Origin: Tritrichomonas musculus
Taxonomy: Eukaryota; Parabasalia; Tritrichomonadida; Tritrichomonadidae
Direction: 5' to 3'
DNA: 64,000 bases
NCBI GenBank assembly: GCA_039105265.1
Contig: JAPFFF010000020.1
Span: 1,939,001 to 2,003,000 of the forward strand
Program-made: the position numbers and the translations under genes
Notes under the pieces: model-generated
The model's database searches: none
Told to the model about the DNA's origin: nothing
Seen by the model: the letters and a program-made list of their open reading frames with translations, nothing else
Shown here: one piece after another, positions 1 to 9,954 of the stretch
Layout: each line of letters opens with the position of its first letter
Position numbering within the stretch: the stretch's first letter is position 1

Positions 1-457
1 GCTTACAGTTTTTCAATAAATTTTATAATAGTATTGCTATCATTTCTGAATAGATTTAAATTTTTATTACAAAAAGTGGACGCATATTCATTTTCAATGA
101 TCTCAAAAACTGGAAGCATAATCATGATCAGTTCACTTTCATGCTTGAAAAAGTGGACGCATAATGATGGATTAACAAATTCACATATTTTTCAATATAG
201 ACGAAAAAACTTTTTCAATAGCGAATTTCATATCGTTTCTTTATTACTTAAATATATAGATAAATATCTATTTTACTATAGTTATTTTGATATTTTTATA
301 TTTTTATTATTTTTTATAAATTTAAAAATCAATATATTTTAGATTGATTCATTATACATAAAAATAAATATAAAATAAATTCAAATCGATAGATATTTTT
401 TGAGAGATCACAAAAAATAAAACGAAAAAAAGAGTTCATTATAATTAATAAACTAGA
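1..457. other. Upstream spacer with repeated AAAAAGTGGACGCAT motif
   Basis: No convincing gene. The motif AAAAAGTGGACGCAT occurs at about 71-85 and again at about 148-162, with CTGGAAGCATAATCAT between them. The same block lies in reverse complement at about 3682-3775, so this is the outer, more diverged part of the left arm of the large palindrome. The 102-aa open frame at 34-342 is low-complexity and is not called. Confidence 0.6.
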
Positions 458-1685
458 ATGAACGGAGTCCACAAAGTCAGCTCATGTCCATCATTCAATT
501 GGAGTACCAAGATCAAAGTATGTTACAACGAAGCACCACGAGAAGTTAAGAAGTACAAACAAGTTAACCAATATTTACTTTTAAAGAAACTTGGTGAAGG
601 CTCGTATTCCAAAGTTTATCTTGGTTTAGATGAGGACGCAGGCAAATATTATGCGATAAAACGAATTCAAAAGAAAGTTTTAATTAAAAGTAACTGTGGT
701 CTTTCACAACTTGAATTCGAAGTTGAAGTTATGCGTAAATTTGAGCATGACAACATTATCAAACTTCGAGAAGTCATTTATGTTTCTAATGAAGAAACAT
801 TTTATCTTGTTCTTGACTATTCGAATTGTGGTAACTTAGGTCATCTTCTTAAGAGTGGAACCAAATTTAATGAAGAACAAATTCAAAACATTTTTTCACA
901 GCTTGTTGAAGGATTATCATATATTCATGAACGTTCGATTGTTCATCAAGATATCAAACCATCGAATCTTTTATTAAAGTCGGATGGTAAAGTTATTATT
1001 ACCGATTTTGGCATTGGCCGTAGTTCAGATAAATCAGCCAAAGTACTTGGTACGCCAGCATATCAAGCTCCCGAAGTTATTTCAGAAACCAAGAACAACA
1101 TTGAAGAAGAACACAATCAGAAACTCAACTCAGCACAAGAAGATATTTGGTCGTTAGGAGTTACGCTATATGAACTTTCATTTAATAAGTTACCATTTGA
1201 AGGAGATAATTTGTTTGAAATAGTTCATTCTATTTCGAATACAGATTTATCAGAATCGCCTCAGCCATGCGATAGTTCACTTTGGGATCTTATTAAGAAG
1301 ATGTTGACCGTTGATCCAAAGAAACGAATTACACTTTCTGAAATTCAACGTCATCCATACTATGTTAATGCATCCCGAGACAAGAATGTAGCATCTAATG
1401 TCAAACCTATTTCTATTCCAACGATTGAGAAAGAAAGTAAGATCACACGAGTTGAAGGAACGATTTTTGAAGAGAGTTTTGAAATTTTCGAGAATCAAAT
1501 TAAAAATCATTATGAAGACAAGAGCATTTTAGTTGGTAGGTAAAAAAAAGAACCATCTAAACGAAATTTAATGCAATTTATGTAAAGTTGCGAACTAAAT
1601 TTCAAATCTTTACTTTATCATCAAGCAAAAGATCATTTGTAATATATATGCGATTGATGTTATATGTTATTATTAATAAATTGTT
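71..1685 (+). repeat. Left arm of 3.7-kb palindrome
   Basis: This stretch recurs in reverse complement at 2139-3775. From about 370 to 1685 the arms are nearly identical, covering the kinase gene, its leader and about 140 bp after its stop. Visible differences are a few single bases and one 1-nt indel near 1619. Outside about 365 the arms diverge but still share the GTGGACGCAT block. The unpaired centre is 1686-2138. This is an inverted gene duplication, recent or kept alike by gene conversion. Confidence 0.9.
458..1543 (+). CDS. Ser/Thr protein kinase, CaMKK/CAMKL-like (copy 1)
   Basis: 361 aa, single exon. Kinase domain about residues 39-302: glycine loop LGEGSYSKV (45-53), ATP-binding Lys68, helix-C Glu88, catalytic loop HQDIKPSN (163-170, HRD changed to HQD but Asp165 kept), DFG 183-185, activation segment LGTPAYQAPE, and Asp229-Ile-Trp. 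All catalytic residues are present, so it should be active. HQDIKPSN and GTPAYQAPE resemble the CaMKK/LKB1-kinase group; that subfamily is inference. A short acidic C-terminal tail follows. A TCATT initiator-like motif lies 22 nt before the ATG and is kept in copy 2. It differs from copy 2 by one residue, Cys10 here against Phe10. Confidence 0.9.
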   Translation: MNGVHKVSSCPSFNWSTKIKVCYNEAPREVKKYKQVNQYLLLKKLGEGSYSKVYLGLDEDAGKYYAIKRIQKKVLIKSNCGLSQLEFEVEVMRKFEHDNIIKLREVIYVSNEETFYLVLDYSNCGNLGHLLKSGTKFNEEQIQNIFSQLVEGLSYIHERSIVHQDIKPSNLLLKSDGKVIITDFGIGRSSDKSAKVLGTPAYQAPEVISETKNNIEEEHNQKLNSAQEDIWSLGVTLYELSFNKLPFEGDNLFEIVHSISNTDLSESPQPCDSSLWDLIKKMLTVDPKKRITLSEIQRHPYYVNASRDKNVASNVKPISIPTIEKESKITRVEGTIFEESFEIFENQIKNHYEDKSILVGR

Positions 1686-2138
1686 AATTATTTATTTTTC
1701 ATTTTTATTTGCTTTTTATGTCTTTTGTGGCTTTGGTTGCTTAATATATATTCTAACCTATGCTGTATTAAGAATTATAAAAATAATTTTTTTGGATATC
1801 AATTATAAATAAAGGAAAGATAATTTTTTCACTGAATAAATTTGTGTATTCAGTTAAATAAGTAATTTTAATGAGAACAAAAATTTATATAATATTTTCA
1901 ATTAAAATATTTTCTTTCATTCATTAGATTTAAGCATTATCAATTGCTTTTTATTATCAATTATGGCATAAAGATCATTAATTCTTGAGTTTTAATTGGA
2001 TTATAGATTCAAAAAGGCTCTTTTTTGCAAAATCACAATAATAAGAATTTTCATAAACTATTTAAAAAGTGAAAAAGGAGATAATTCGATTTAGACGATT
2101 TTGAAGAGAAGAAACAAGAAATAGATATATAATTAATA
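1686..2138. other. Central spacer of the kinase palindrome
   Basis: AT-rich unpaired loop between the two arms. A small hairpin (CTGAATA/TATTCAG) lies near 1832-1853. No gene is supported; the open frame at 1588-1812 is low-complexity and hydrophobic and starts inside the arm. Confidence 0.6.
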
Positions 2139-3775
2139 AACAATTTATTAATAATAACATATAACATCAATCGCATATATATTACAAATGATCTTTTGCT
2201 TGAATGATAAAGCAAAGATTTGAAATTTAGTTCGCAACTTTACATAAATTGCATTAAATTTCGTTTAGATGGTTCTTTTTTTTACCTACCAACTAAAATG
2301 CTCTTGTCTTCATAATGATTTTTAATTTGATTCTCGAAAATTTCAAAACTCTCTTCAAAAATCGTTCCTTCAACTCGTGTGATCTTACTTTCTTTCTCAA
2401 TCGTTGGAATAGAAATAGGTTTGACATTAGATGCTACATTCTTGTCTCGGGATGCATTAACATAGTATGGATGACGTTGAATTTCAGAAAGTGTAATTCG
2501 TTTCTTTGGATCAACGGTCAACATCTTCTTAATAAGATCCCAAAGTGAACTATCGCATGGCTGAGGCGATTCTGATAAATCTGTATTCGAAATAGAATGA
2601 ACTATTTCAAACAAATTATCTCCTTCAAATGGTAACTTATTAAATGAAAGTTCATATAGCGTAACTCCTAACGACCAAATATCTTCTTGTGCTGAGTTGA
2701 GTTTCTGATTGTGTTCTTCTTCAATGTTGTTCTTGGTTTCTGAAATAACTTCGGGAGCTTGATATGCTGGCGTACCAAGTACTTTGGCTGATTTATCTGA
2801 ACTACGGCCAATGCCAAAATCGGTAATAATAACTTTACCATCCGACTTTAATAAAAGATTCGATGGTTTGATATCTTGATGAACAATCGAGCGTTCATGA
2901 ATATATGATAATCCTTCAACAAGCTGTGAAAAAATGTTTTGAATTTGTTCTTCATTAAATTTGGTTCCACTCTTAAGAAGATGACCTAAGTTACCACAAT
3001 TCGAATAGTCAAGAACAAGATAAAATGTTTCTTCATTAGAAACATAAATGACTTCTCGAAGTTTGATAATGTTGTCATGCTCAAATTTACGCATAACTTC
3101 AACTTCGAATTCAAGTTGTGAAAGGCCACAGTTACTTTTAATTAAAACTTTCTTTTGAATTCGTTTTATCGCATAATATTTGCCTGCGTCCTCATCTAAA
3201 CCAAGATAAACTTTGGAATATGAGCCTTCACCAAGTTTCTTTAAAAGTAAATATTGGTTAACTTGTTTGTACTTCTTAACTTCTCGTGGTGCTTCGTTGT
3301 AACATACTTTGATCTTAGTACTCCAATTGAATGATGGAAATGAGCTGACTTTGTGGACTCCGTTCATTCTTGTTTATTAATTTTAATGAACTCTTTTTTT
3401 CGTTTTATTTTTTGTGATCTCTCAAAAAATATCTATCGATTTGAATTTATTTTGAATTTATTATGATATCTAATATGTAAATACCGTATTTTATAATTTA
3501 AAATTAATATAAATTAAAGTTTAAATATATAAAAACCGTAATTATAAAATAAAAACAACTAGAGAATCATATATTTATTATAAAATCTTTTTTATTTGAA
3601 TATCTGAATTGAAAAAGTTTTTTCGTCAGTTCAGAAAAATGAGAAGAAATTTAGAAATTCAGAAGTACTCATAAAAACTTAATTATGCGTCCACTTTTTC
3701 AGATATTATAGTGAAGTGGAATGATTATGCTTCCAGTTTTTGAGGCCATTCAAAATGGATATGCGCCCACTTTTT
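2139..3775 (-). repeat. Right arm of 3.7-kb palindrome
   Basis: Reverse complement of 71-1685. The inner boundary is at about 2139 and 1685, where the arms stop pairing. The outer block 3682-3775 pairs with 71-165 and includes a perfect 24-bp match (3721-3744 against 102-125). Flanks outside the kinase gene are diverged, with indels. Confidence 0.9.
2282..3367 (-). CDS. Ser/Thr protein kinase, CaMKK/CAMKL-like (copy 2)
   Basis: 361 aa, inverted twin of the kinase at 458-1543, with the same intact motifs (Lys68, HQD 163-165, DFG 183-185, APE 204-206). The only protein difference I see is Phe10 instead of Cys10, outside the kinase domain. The leader, with its TCATT motif, is duplicated with two or three base changes, so both copies probably share regulation. 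The two genes converge, tail to tail, across the central spacer, so read-through transcripts could form sense-antisense pairs. Confidence 0.9.
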   Translation of the reverse strand: MNGVHKVSSFPSFNWSTKIKVCYNEAPREVKKYKQVNQYLLLKKLGEGSYSKVYLGLDEDAGKYYAIKRIQKKVLIKSNCGLSQLEFEVEVMRKFEHDNIIKLREVIYVSNEETFYLVLDYSNCGNLGHLLKSGTKFNEEQIQNIFSQLVEGLSYIHERSIVHQDIKPSNLLLKSDGKVIITDFGIGRSSDKSAKVLGTPAYQAPEVISETKNNIEEEHNQKLNSAQEDIWSLGVTLYELSFNKLPFEGDNLFEIVHSISNTDLSESPQPCDSSLWDLIKKMLTVDPKKRITLSEIQRHPYYVNASRDKNVASNVKPISIPTIEKESKITRVEGTIFEESFEIFENQIKNHYEDKSILVGR

Positions 3776-4415
3776 AAAAAAAAATTGGTAAATATATTGC
3801 TTTAAAATTCAATAAAAATGAAAGCTTTACAAAATCATCATTCAAAACTTAGTTTCTAAAACTGACCATAATAAAAGCCTTATTCTGCAATTTGAATTTA
3901 ATATGTAGACAATTTTATTTAAAAAATTAATTTTTTAATAAAATAATTCATAACTTTTTCAAAGCTCTTATTAATGATATATTTATCTCAATTCGTGTTG
4001 TTCTTTTCAAAATAAAAAAAGTAATTAAATAATAGCCATTCATTGGATTTAATAATATGATATATTAAAACTCACAGATATAAACCCCCAGTCTTTTTGA
4101 AAAAAATTTTTTTTAGGGGAATACTTATCGACCCCGATACTTATTAACTCCGGAGGTTAAGGTCAATATTGACCTTATATCGTAAATTATAAAAAAAAGT
4201 TCGAAACTTTTTTGCACTTTAGCAAATTATTAATTTTAATTTCTCAAAAAGTTTATTTAGACCATATATGCATACAAAAAGTTCTCTGTGCTGTAGTAGG
4301 GTGCTAAAAAATTACACCCTAAATAATAAATGAAAAATCATAAATGACAATACAAGAATAATAAATAATAAATGAAAAAAAAAATAAAAAAAAAGATTAG
4401 TTTATTAAGATTGAA
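3776..4415. other. Spacer before the Polinton fossil
   Basis: AT-rich, no gene seen. It holds a perfect 20-bp palindrome (TAAGGTCAATATTGACCTTA, about 4158-4177) beside a short GC-richer patch (4085-4165). Near 4320-4380 the phrase ATAATAAATGAAAAA occurs more than once; it recurs at 6425-6455 just past the integrase region. Confidence 0.5.
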
Positions 4416-6388
4416 ATGTACCCTACATTAAACCCTGTTCAAGAACAAACACCAATTGAATATGTTTACTTTCTAGAAGATGGAGAACAAGATCCTACAA
4501 AACCTAATCCATATTATTTTAGTTTTCCTCAAGAATGGTGTACGTCAAATAGAGGGGAATCAATTATTGGTGTTAGAAGAATTTTCATGTGGGCTAGAAG
4601 TAGAAAAATAGAATTAACTCTTGGTTTTAGAAAATATAGGAGAGATGATTATAAAAAATTAAAAGAAAATAATAAAAGATTTACAGATGACCAAATATAT
4701 TCAATTATCGAAGCTGATAAAAGAGGGAAGTATTTATTAGTATTATTTCATGGTTGAATAGAGAAAATGATTTAAGAGAAATATGGAACGATATACGCGA
4801 TGCAATAATTTTATGCTAAAGCAGAAGAAACAATAAATAAAAATTATCGCTCTTATATTGATGATCAAGAATTAAAAGTAAGTAACTATCAATCGGATTT
4901 AATAGGACAGAAGATAATATTAGAAAAAAAGATAGAAGAATTAACAAATGATCTATTTAATGAAAAAGATGAGAAAATTAAAAATGAAATAAATGATCAA
5001 ATAAATGAAAAGAATAAAGAACTAAAAAAAAATTAAAAGAACAAATTAAACAAAATGCAGATGAAATGGAAAGACCTAGAGAAGAAATCAAATTTAATGT
5101 ATTTAATATAGTTTATAAAGATTTTAATAATAAACCAGAGGATTATATGGATTTATGTAAACCTATTATAGATAAAAAAGGTAAGTGGATGAAATTTAAA
5201 AATGTTTGGGATATGAAGGTAAGTGGATGAGAGAAATAAAATTTAAAAATGTTTGGGATAGACATTCATGTAAATTATATTCATCAATAGCAGAAGAAAC
5301 AAATAAAGGATGTTTAGGTAATAGTCAAATCGATTTTAATCCTATTAAATACTTTAAACTTAATTCAACAGATCAAAGATTTTGGATGGAATAATCAAAT
5401 CCCCATTTTGATCCACAATAATTAATCTTGTGTGATTGAAATGATATTCTAACCATTTAAGAAGATGCTCTATATTTAAAACAATTAAAACGAATAAAAT
5501 GAATAAAAAATATTTTAAGACAATTAATGAGCTTCAAAATTTGTTCCTTTAGCTAAAAGATATGGTTTTACTGAAGAAGAAGCATTAGATTATTTAAAGA
5601 AGATAGTACATGATGTTAAGGTACCTAAAGCTAAGTTCAAGAATATATATTTAAAATACGTAGGAGGTTATCAAATGGACATTTTCATTAATGATAAAAC
5701 AAAAGATGGACTCAATTATCTAGCGCTGATTAATATCAATACTAGAAAAGCATATTGTTATTCAATGAAAGGAAAAGGAGCAAAAGAAGTAGCAAAAGCA
5801 CTTAATAAATTTTTAAAAGATAAGATAGAAGTTTACTCTATTACTTCAGATCAGGATGCTCCATATTTATCTAATGATGTACTTCAAATAATGAAAGTTA
5901 ATAATATTGTTTATACAACAACAGAAGATAATAATCATTATGTATTAGGTATAATTAATAGATTTATGCGAACAACAAGAGATATGGTAGGAGAGAATAG
6001 ATATATAAATGAAAAAGAGATGAATGATTTAATAGATTCATACAATACCTCACCTCATAGATCGTTAGATTACATGATACCTAATGAAATGACAAAAGAA
6101 GATGAGAAGGAATATATAAAAACAAAATCACATAATAATCCATATGATTTTAAACCTAATGATAGAGTAAAAATTATTCAAGCTAAAGAACCCTTCGCTA
6201 AACGTAGAAATAAAGTTAGTAAAGAAGCATATATTGTAGATTCTAAAGCAGGTAAACAATTTATAATAAAATCAAAAGATGAATCAATAGATAAGTTACC
6301 AGGTTATAGATTAATCAAAACAACAAATAAAAATATCGCTCAAAAGAATAAATATAAGATTAAATATAGCGAAGGTACAGAAGAATAG
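4416..6388 (+). mobile_element. Polinton (Maverick) fossil, partial
   Basis: Fossil of a Polinton/Maverick DNA element on the plus strand. Recognisable parts are an upstream region of unassigned Polinton-type coding sequence with a Lys/Glu-rich, probably coiled-coil stretch (about 4416-5394), then an integrase region (about 5490-6388). No polymerase, ATPase, protease or clear capsid gene is seen, and no terminal inverted repeats were recognised, so this is an incomplete copy. It looks broken, with about three or four breaks, and of moderate age because long open stretches remain. Confidence 0.75.
5490..6388 (+). pseudogene. Integrase region of the Polinton fossil
   Basis: Retroviral-type (rve) integrase core followed by a basic tail of the chromo/SH3-like sort usual in Polinton integrases. 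Family marks include a SDQDAPYLSND stretch, a LGIINRFMRTTRDM helix, a SPHRSLDYMIPNEM motif and the Lys-rich C-terminus. Treated as part of a fossil element, not as a working host gene. Confidence 0.75.
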
Positions 6389-6485
6389 AGCAATTATAAT
6401 ATGATACACAAATAATAATAATAATAATAAATGAAAAATAATAATAAATGAAAAAGAAATTATAAAAATGAAATCACTTTAACAT

Positions 6486-6729
6486 CTAACAGATAATGCA
6501 TTGTATTAAATAAATAGTATTTAAGCCATAATTAGTCGAAATTACTTGCTCAGTTTCATGCAATGACTTTGAAGCTTGTTTGGCTAAATCTTTCGCATAT
6601 GCCATTATTTCATTATAAAGAATTGTTTGAGTTGCGTTCGGTACTGGAAGGTTTGGTAATATATTTTCACCAGACTTTTTTTGCATAAATAATTGTTTCA
6701 ATTGTGGTTGAGTTTCGCATAATTATTTT
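6486..6729 (-). other. Unidentified open stretch after the mariner remnant
   Basis: A 71-aa frame (6486-6701, minus) rich in polar residues, lying just downstream of the mariner transposase remnant on the same strand. It includes LPNLPVPNATQTILYNEIM. I do not recognise it. It may be a piece of another repeat gene or chance. Confidence 0.2.
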
Positions 6730-7060
6730 CTAAGTTTTATATTTTCCTGATAATACTTCAGTTATAATAATTTGTTTAACATCTTCATAATCATTAATAG
6801 TATTAAAGGAAGGCTTGCATTTAAAAATCTTGGTAAAATGAGAGAAATTTGGATTTATATTGTGGTCAAAAGAGTATCTCATAACCCTTTGAGGTTTATT
6901 TTTTCCCACAAACATTTTGATGATAGCCCACAAATTCTTTATCGGATTAAGATCCAGAGAATTTTCCAGCCATCCTTGAATAAATCTTGATTCATCACTA
7001 AATTTTATTTGAAGAAGATCAACTTTTTTATTATAATACATTGCCCATAAAGAGTTAAAG
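6730..7060 (-). pseudogene. Tc1/mariner transposase remnant (C-terminal)
   Basis: A 103-aa frame carries GWLENSLDLNPIKNLWAIIK, matching the conserved Tc1/mariner motif (W-P-x-x-S-P-D-L-N-P-I-E-N-L-W) around the third catalytic acidic residue of the DD-D/E core. About 7150 to 7040 on the minus strand upstream still reads as short transposase-like pieces in other frames, so the N-terminal half is frameshifted away. No terminal inverted repeats were recognised. It lies against the Polinton fossil and is probably an independent insertion. Confidence 0.75.
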
Positions 7061-8029
7061 AAGAAACCCGATATTTTTTTGATCTTCTTTTAAAAAGAAT
7101 TTAGGCTGAAGAGGTTAGTATTGATATCTAATCTGAGAACAACTGTTTTAAAATTTTTCCGGTTGTTTTACATAATTTTTCAGATTATTATTTCTATATC
7201 CTAAACTTAGTTCAATATTGAAATATTGATCAATAGCTTTGCTTATTATGCAGAATTTAACTCGAAAAAATCAATCTATCTCAAAATATTTCTTAATATA
7301 TGATGAAGAAGCATCCAAGAATTAATTTCAGATATTTTAAAGTACTCATTACCGACATAAATTTGGGGTAGATTAGAAAACTCAAAAACTTTTCCAATAG
7401 TATATTATTAAAAATGTTACTGTTTTTCACAATTTTTTTTTTTTTAACCATTTTTATATATTATCATCTTTATTGAATACTTATTTAATTAAAATAATAA
7501 AAATCATATCTTACTATTTTTTATTTGAAGAAAAATTATTTTTAATACGTTTTTCACATTCAAATTTTCTCGTTAATTTCATTGAAAAATTTTTTTAAAA
7601 TCGTTATTTTATTAAAAAATTCGTTATTTCCAAAAAATTCAATATCAATTCTAAGGTTTACCTATATTTATTAATTCTAAGGGCATATGATAAATATTAA
7701 ATAATATTTATTTAATTCATTGGTTTATATATCTGTTCTCCATATTCTGAAAACTTTCCATGCATTCTTCATCTTTGTAACGAAGTACTCATTAAATTCA
7801 ATAAAATTTCAATTTTTTATAATTAAACTTGAAAGAAAGTATATGATATAAAAAGGCAGCAACAACATAATATTATACTTTTAATTTATTCTTAATTTTA
7901 TTGATTATTATTCTCAAAAAAGTTGATTTTAAATTTCTCCATCTCACCTCTTCTTCATCTAGAAATTTTTTTTTTTGAAAATTCTCTAAAATTGCTTTAA
8001 ATAAAATTTTGGTCACTGATTTTTTAATA
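7061..8029. other. AT-rich spacer
   Basis: Contains decayed transposase-like sequence up to about 7150, then AT-rich DNA with several poly-T runs. No gene seen. TCACT at about 8013-8017 is an initiator-like motif for the next gene. Confidence 0.5.
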
Positions 8030-8835
8030 ATGTCACTTGGAACACATTCTGATGTTAGAATAGACCATATAGTTTATGTTTTAAATGATGAACAAAAGAC
8101 TGCCAAAATAGTAAATTTCACCAGACAAATAAATCAAGCAACAATTCCTAGTATTATCAAAATCAAATCTCAAGAGTATACTGTATTAATAAACAAAAAT
8201 ACATTTCATTATTCCTTAATTGAAGATATCACTTTTTCATCAGATTTTCACTTAGAAGAAGGCTTATTTCAATATGAAAAGTTGAAAAGAGTGCGTATAA
8301 ATCCATGCGACAGAGTTTTGCTGAAAAACTATTCAAATAAATTAGTTCTTAAAAGATCTGATACGAATTCGACAATTTTTGATGTTTTCCTTTTTGCTCC
8401 TGCCGAACTTACAAAGATTAGAATTCCTCCTTTTATTAAAAGATTGGAGCCTTTTCTTGCATTGAATGCCAAATAATCGAAATTACAATTCCATCTCAAG
8501 TTAAAGAAATTCACAGCAATGCTTTTGAGTCATGCTTAAGACTGAAAACAGTAACTTTTACAAATGATTCAGAACTTCAAAGAATTGGCTCACATGCATT
8601 CTCAAAAACAAAAATTGAAAGCATTTTAATTCCTTCCCATGTTACACTGATTGGTAAAATTGAATTCAAGGATGATTCAGAGCTTCAGAGGATTGGCTCA
8701 TGCATATTTTGTCAAACACTCATTTCCAATTTTGTTATACCATCAAGTGTCTCTGAACTTGATGAAGATTGGTGTCTCTATGCATCTGAATTGAAAAATA
8801 TATCAGTGGCACCAAATAACATGCATTTTATATAA
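8030..8835 (+). pseudogene. BspA-like leucine-rich repeat protein, frameshifted
   Basis: The start is taken as the ATG at 8030, 15 nt after TCACT, giving MSLGTHSDVRID and an open frame to a stop at 8476. From about 8440 the BspA repeats continue in another frame: IEITIPSQVKEIHSNAFESC, then ELQRIGSHAFSKTKIESI and so on, to a stop at 8835. These are the Treponema BspA-type repeats (LRR_5) common on trichomonad surfaces. One frameshift near 8440-8460 breaks the gene, and its end lacks the usual C-terminal membrane segment. A sequencing error cannot be excluded. Confidence 0.75.
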
Positions 8836-9954
8836 CATTTTACAATATTGGATGTCTTCATACCAAACCTTTAATTACCAAAAGTAGACTCACTAAAAAA
8901 AGATATTCTATTTATAATCTAAACAATTTTGACTGTAAAAACAAGAATGATTTTGTAACATAAAAAGATGAATTCTTTTTTTAACATGAATAGTCTCAGT
9001 AGATATTTTTCGTCATTTTTTTCTTATTTTTTCCCTATTAGTTATTTCTTGTAATATATTATAATAATTATATTTCAATTTAATTTGAAAAAATCCACTA
9101 CTCTTTGTGTTTTCTGCTACGAAAGTGAAAATTTTGGTAACAAAGGTGAAAATTTCATTTATGAAAGTGGATTTTTCCGTTACAAAAATGAAGCATTATA
9201 TAACAGTATTTTTAAAGCCGTTTGAGAAATTATAAAATAATTACAGAAATATATACATAAATTAAATAAATGTATTTAATATAATTATAATGTTCATTAT
9301 CGATCAGCATATTTCATTAACGTCAGTTTATTTTAGAAAATATTTGAACATACACCATATATACAGTTTAGTTTATTACAGAAAAGCTGATATTATACAT
9401 TTTTTTATAATGGAAATTGAAATCTTTTTATATTTTGAATAGTTTATATTTGTATTTTTCTGCGCAAAAAGCGGTTGGAAAAACTTTAGAATATACCATA
9501 AGCAAAAACATAATGATTATATAATATAATAACATTAACTATTGATCACGGAATATCACAAATTTTCTGATTTCTAGCCTTTGAAATGCTTCAAACAAAG
9601 TAAACATTCATAAATAAAATAATAAAAGTATTGGGAAGATGCTACATTTAGTAGATTCAAAAAAGAGTCTTAAAATTATTTTTATTTTTTTATAAAAAAT
9701 TAATTATTCTCTAACAAAATTCAATTACATTCAAAAAACAATTAATATACTATTTTGATATATAATTATTATTTATTGAAAATAATAAGAAAAATTATAT
9801 AAAAAATAAAAATCAATTTTTAAATTTATATAAATATTATTTTCGGAAGAATAAAAATTGTTAATTTTATGAAAATAATTTTTTTTACATTTTCAATAAT
9901 TGATAAGGTATAAATAACTTTTTCAAATGATTCACACTCAGTCTAAAAATTTCA
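8836..9954. other. AT-rich spacer with short GTGAAAATTT repeats
   Basis: No gene seen. About 9113-9195 holds three to four imperfect ~25-nt repeats built on GAAAGTGAAAATTT. The end of the spacer carries TTTTTCAAATGATTCACACT, with TCACA about 24 nt before the kinase ATG at 9955. Confidence 0.5.

Noticed and set aside
1277-1510. Antisense open frames inside both kinase genes (also 2315-2548)
   Set aside because: Shadows of the kinase coding sequence; no initiator context and no recognisable product.
5206-5394. Independent small host gene
   Set aside because: Lies within the Polinton fossil and belongs to its upstream coding region.
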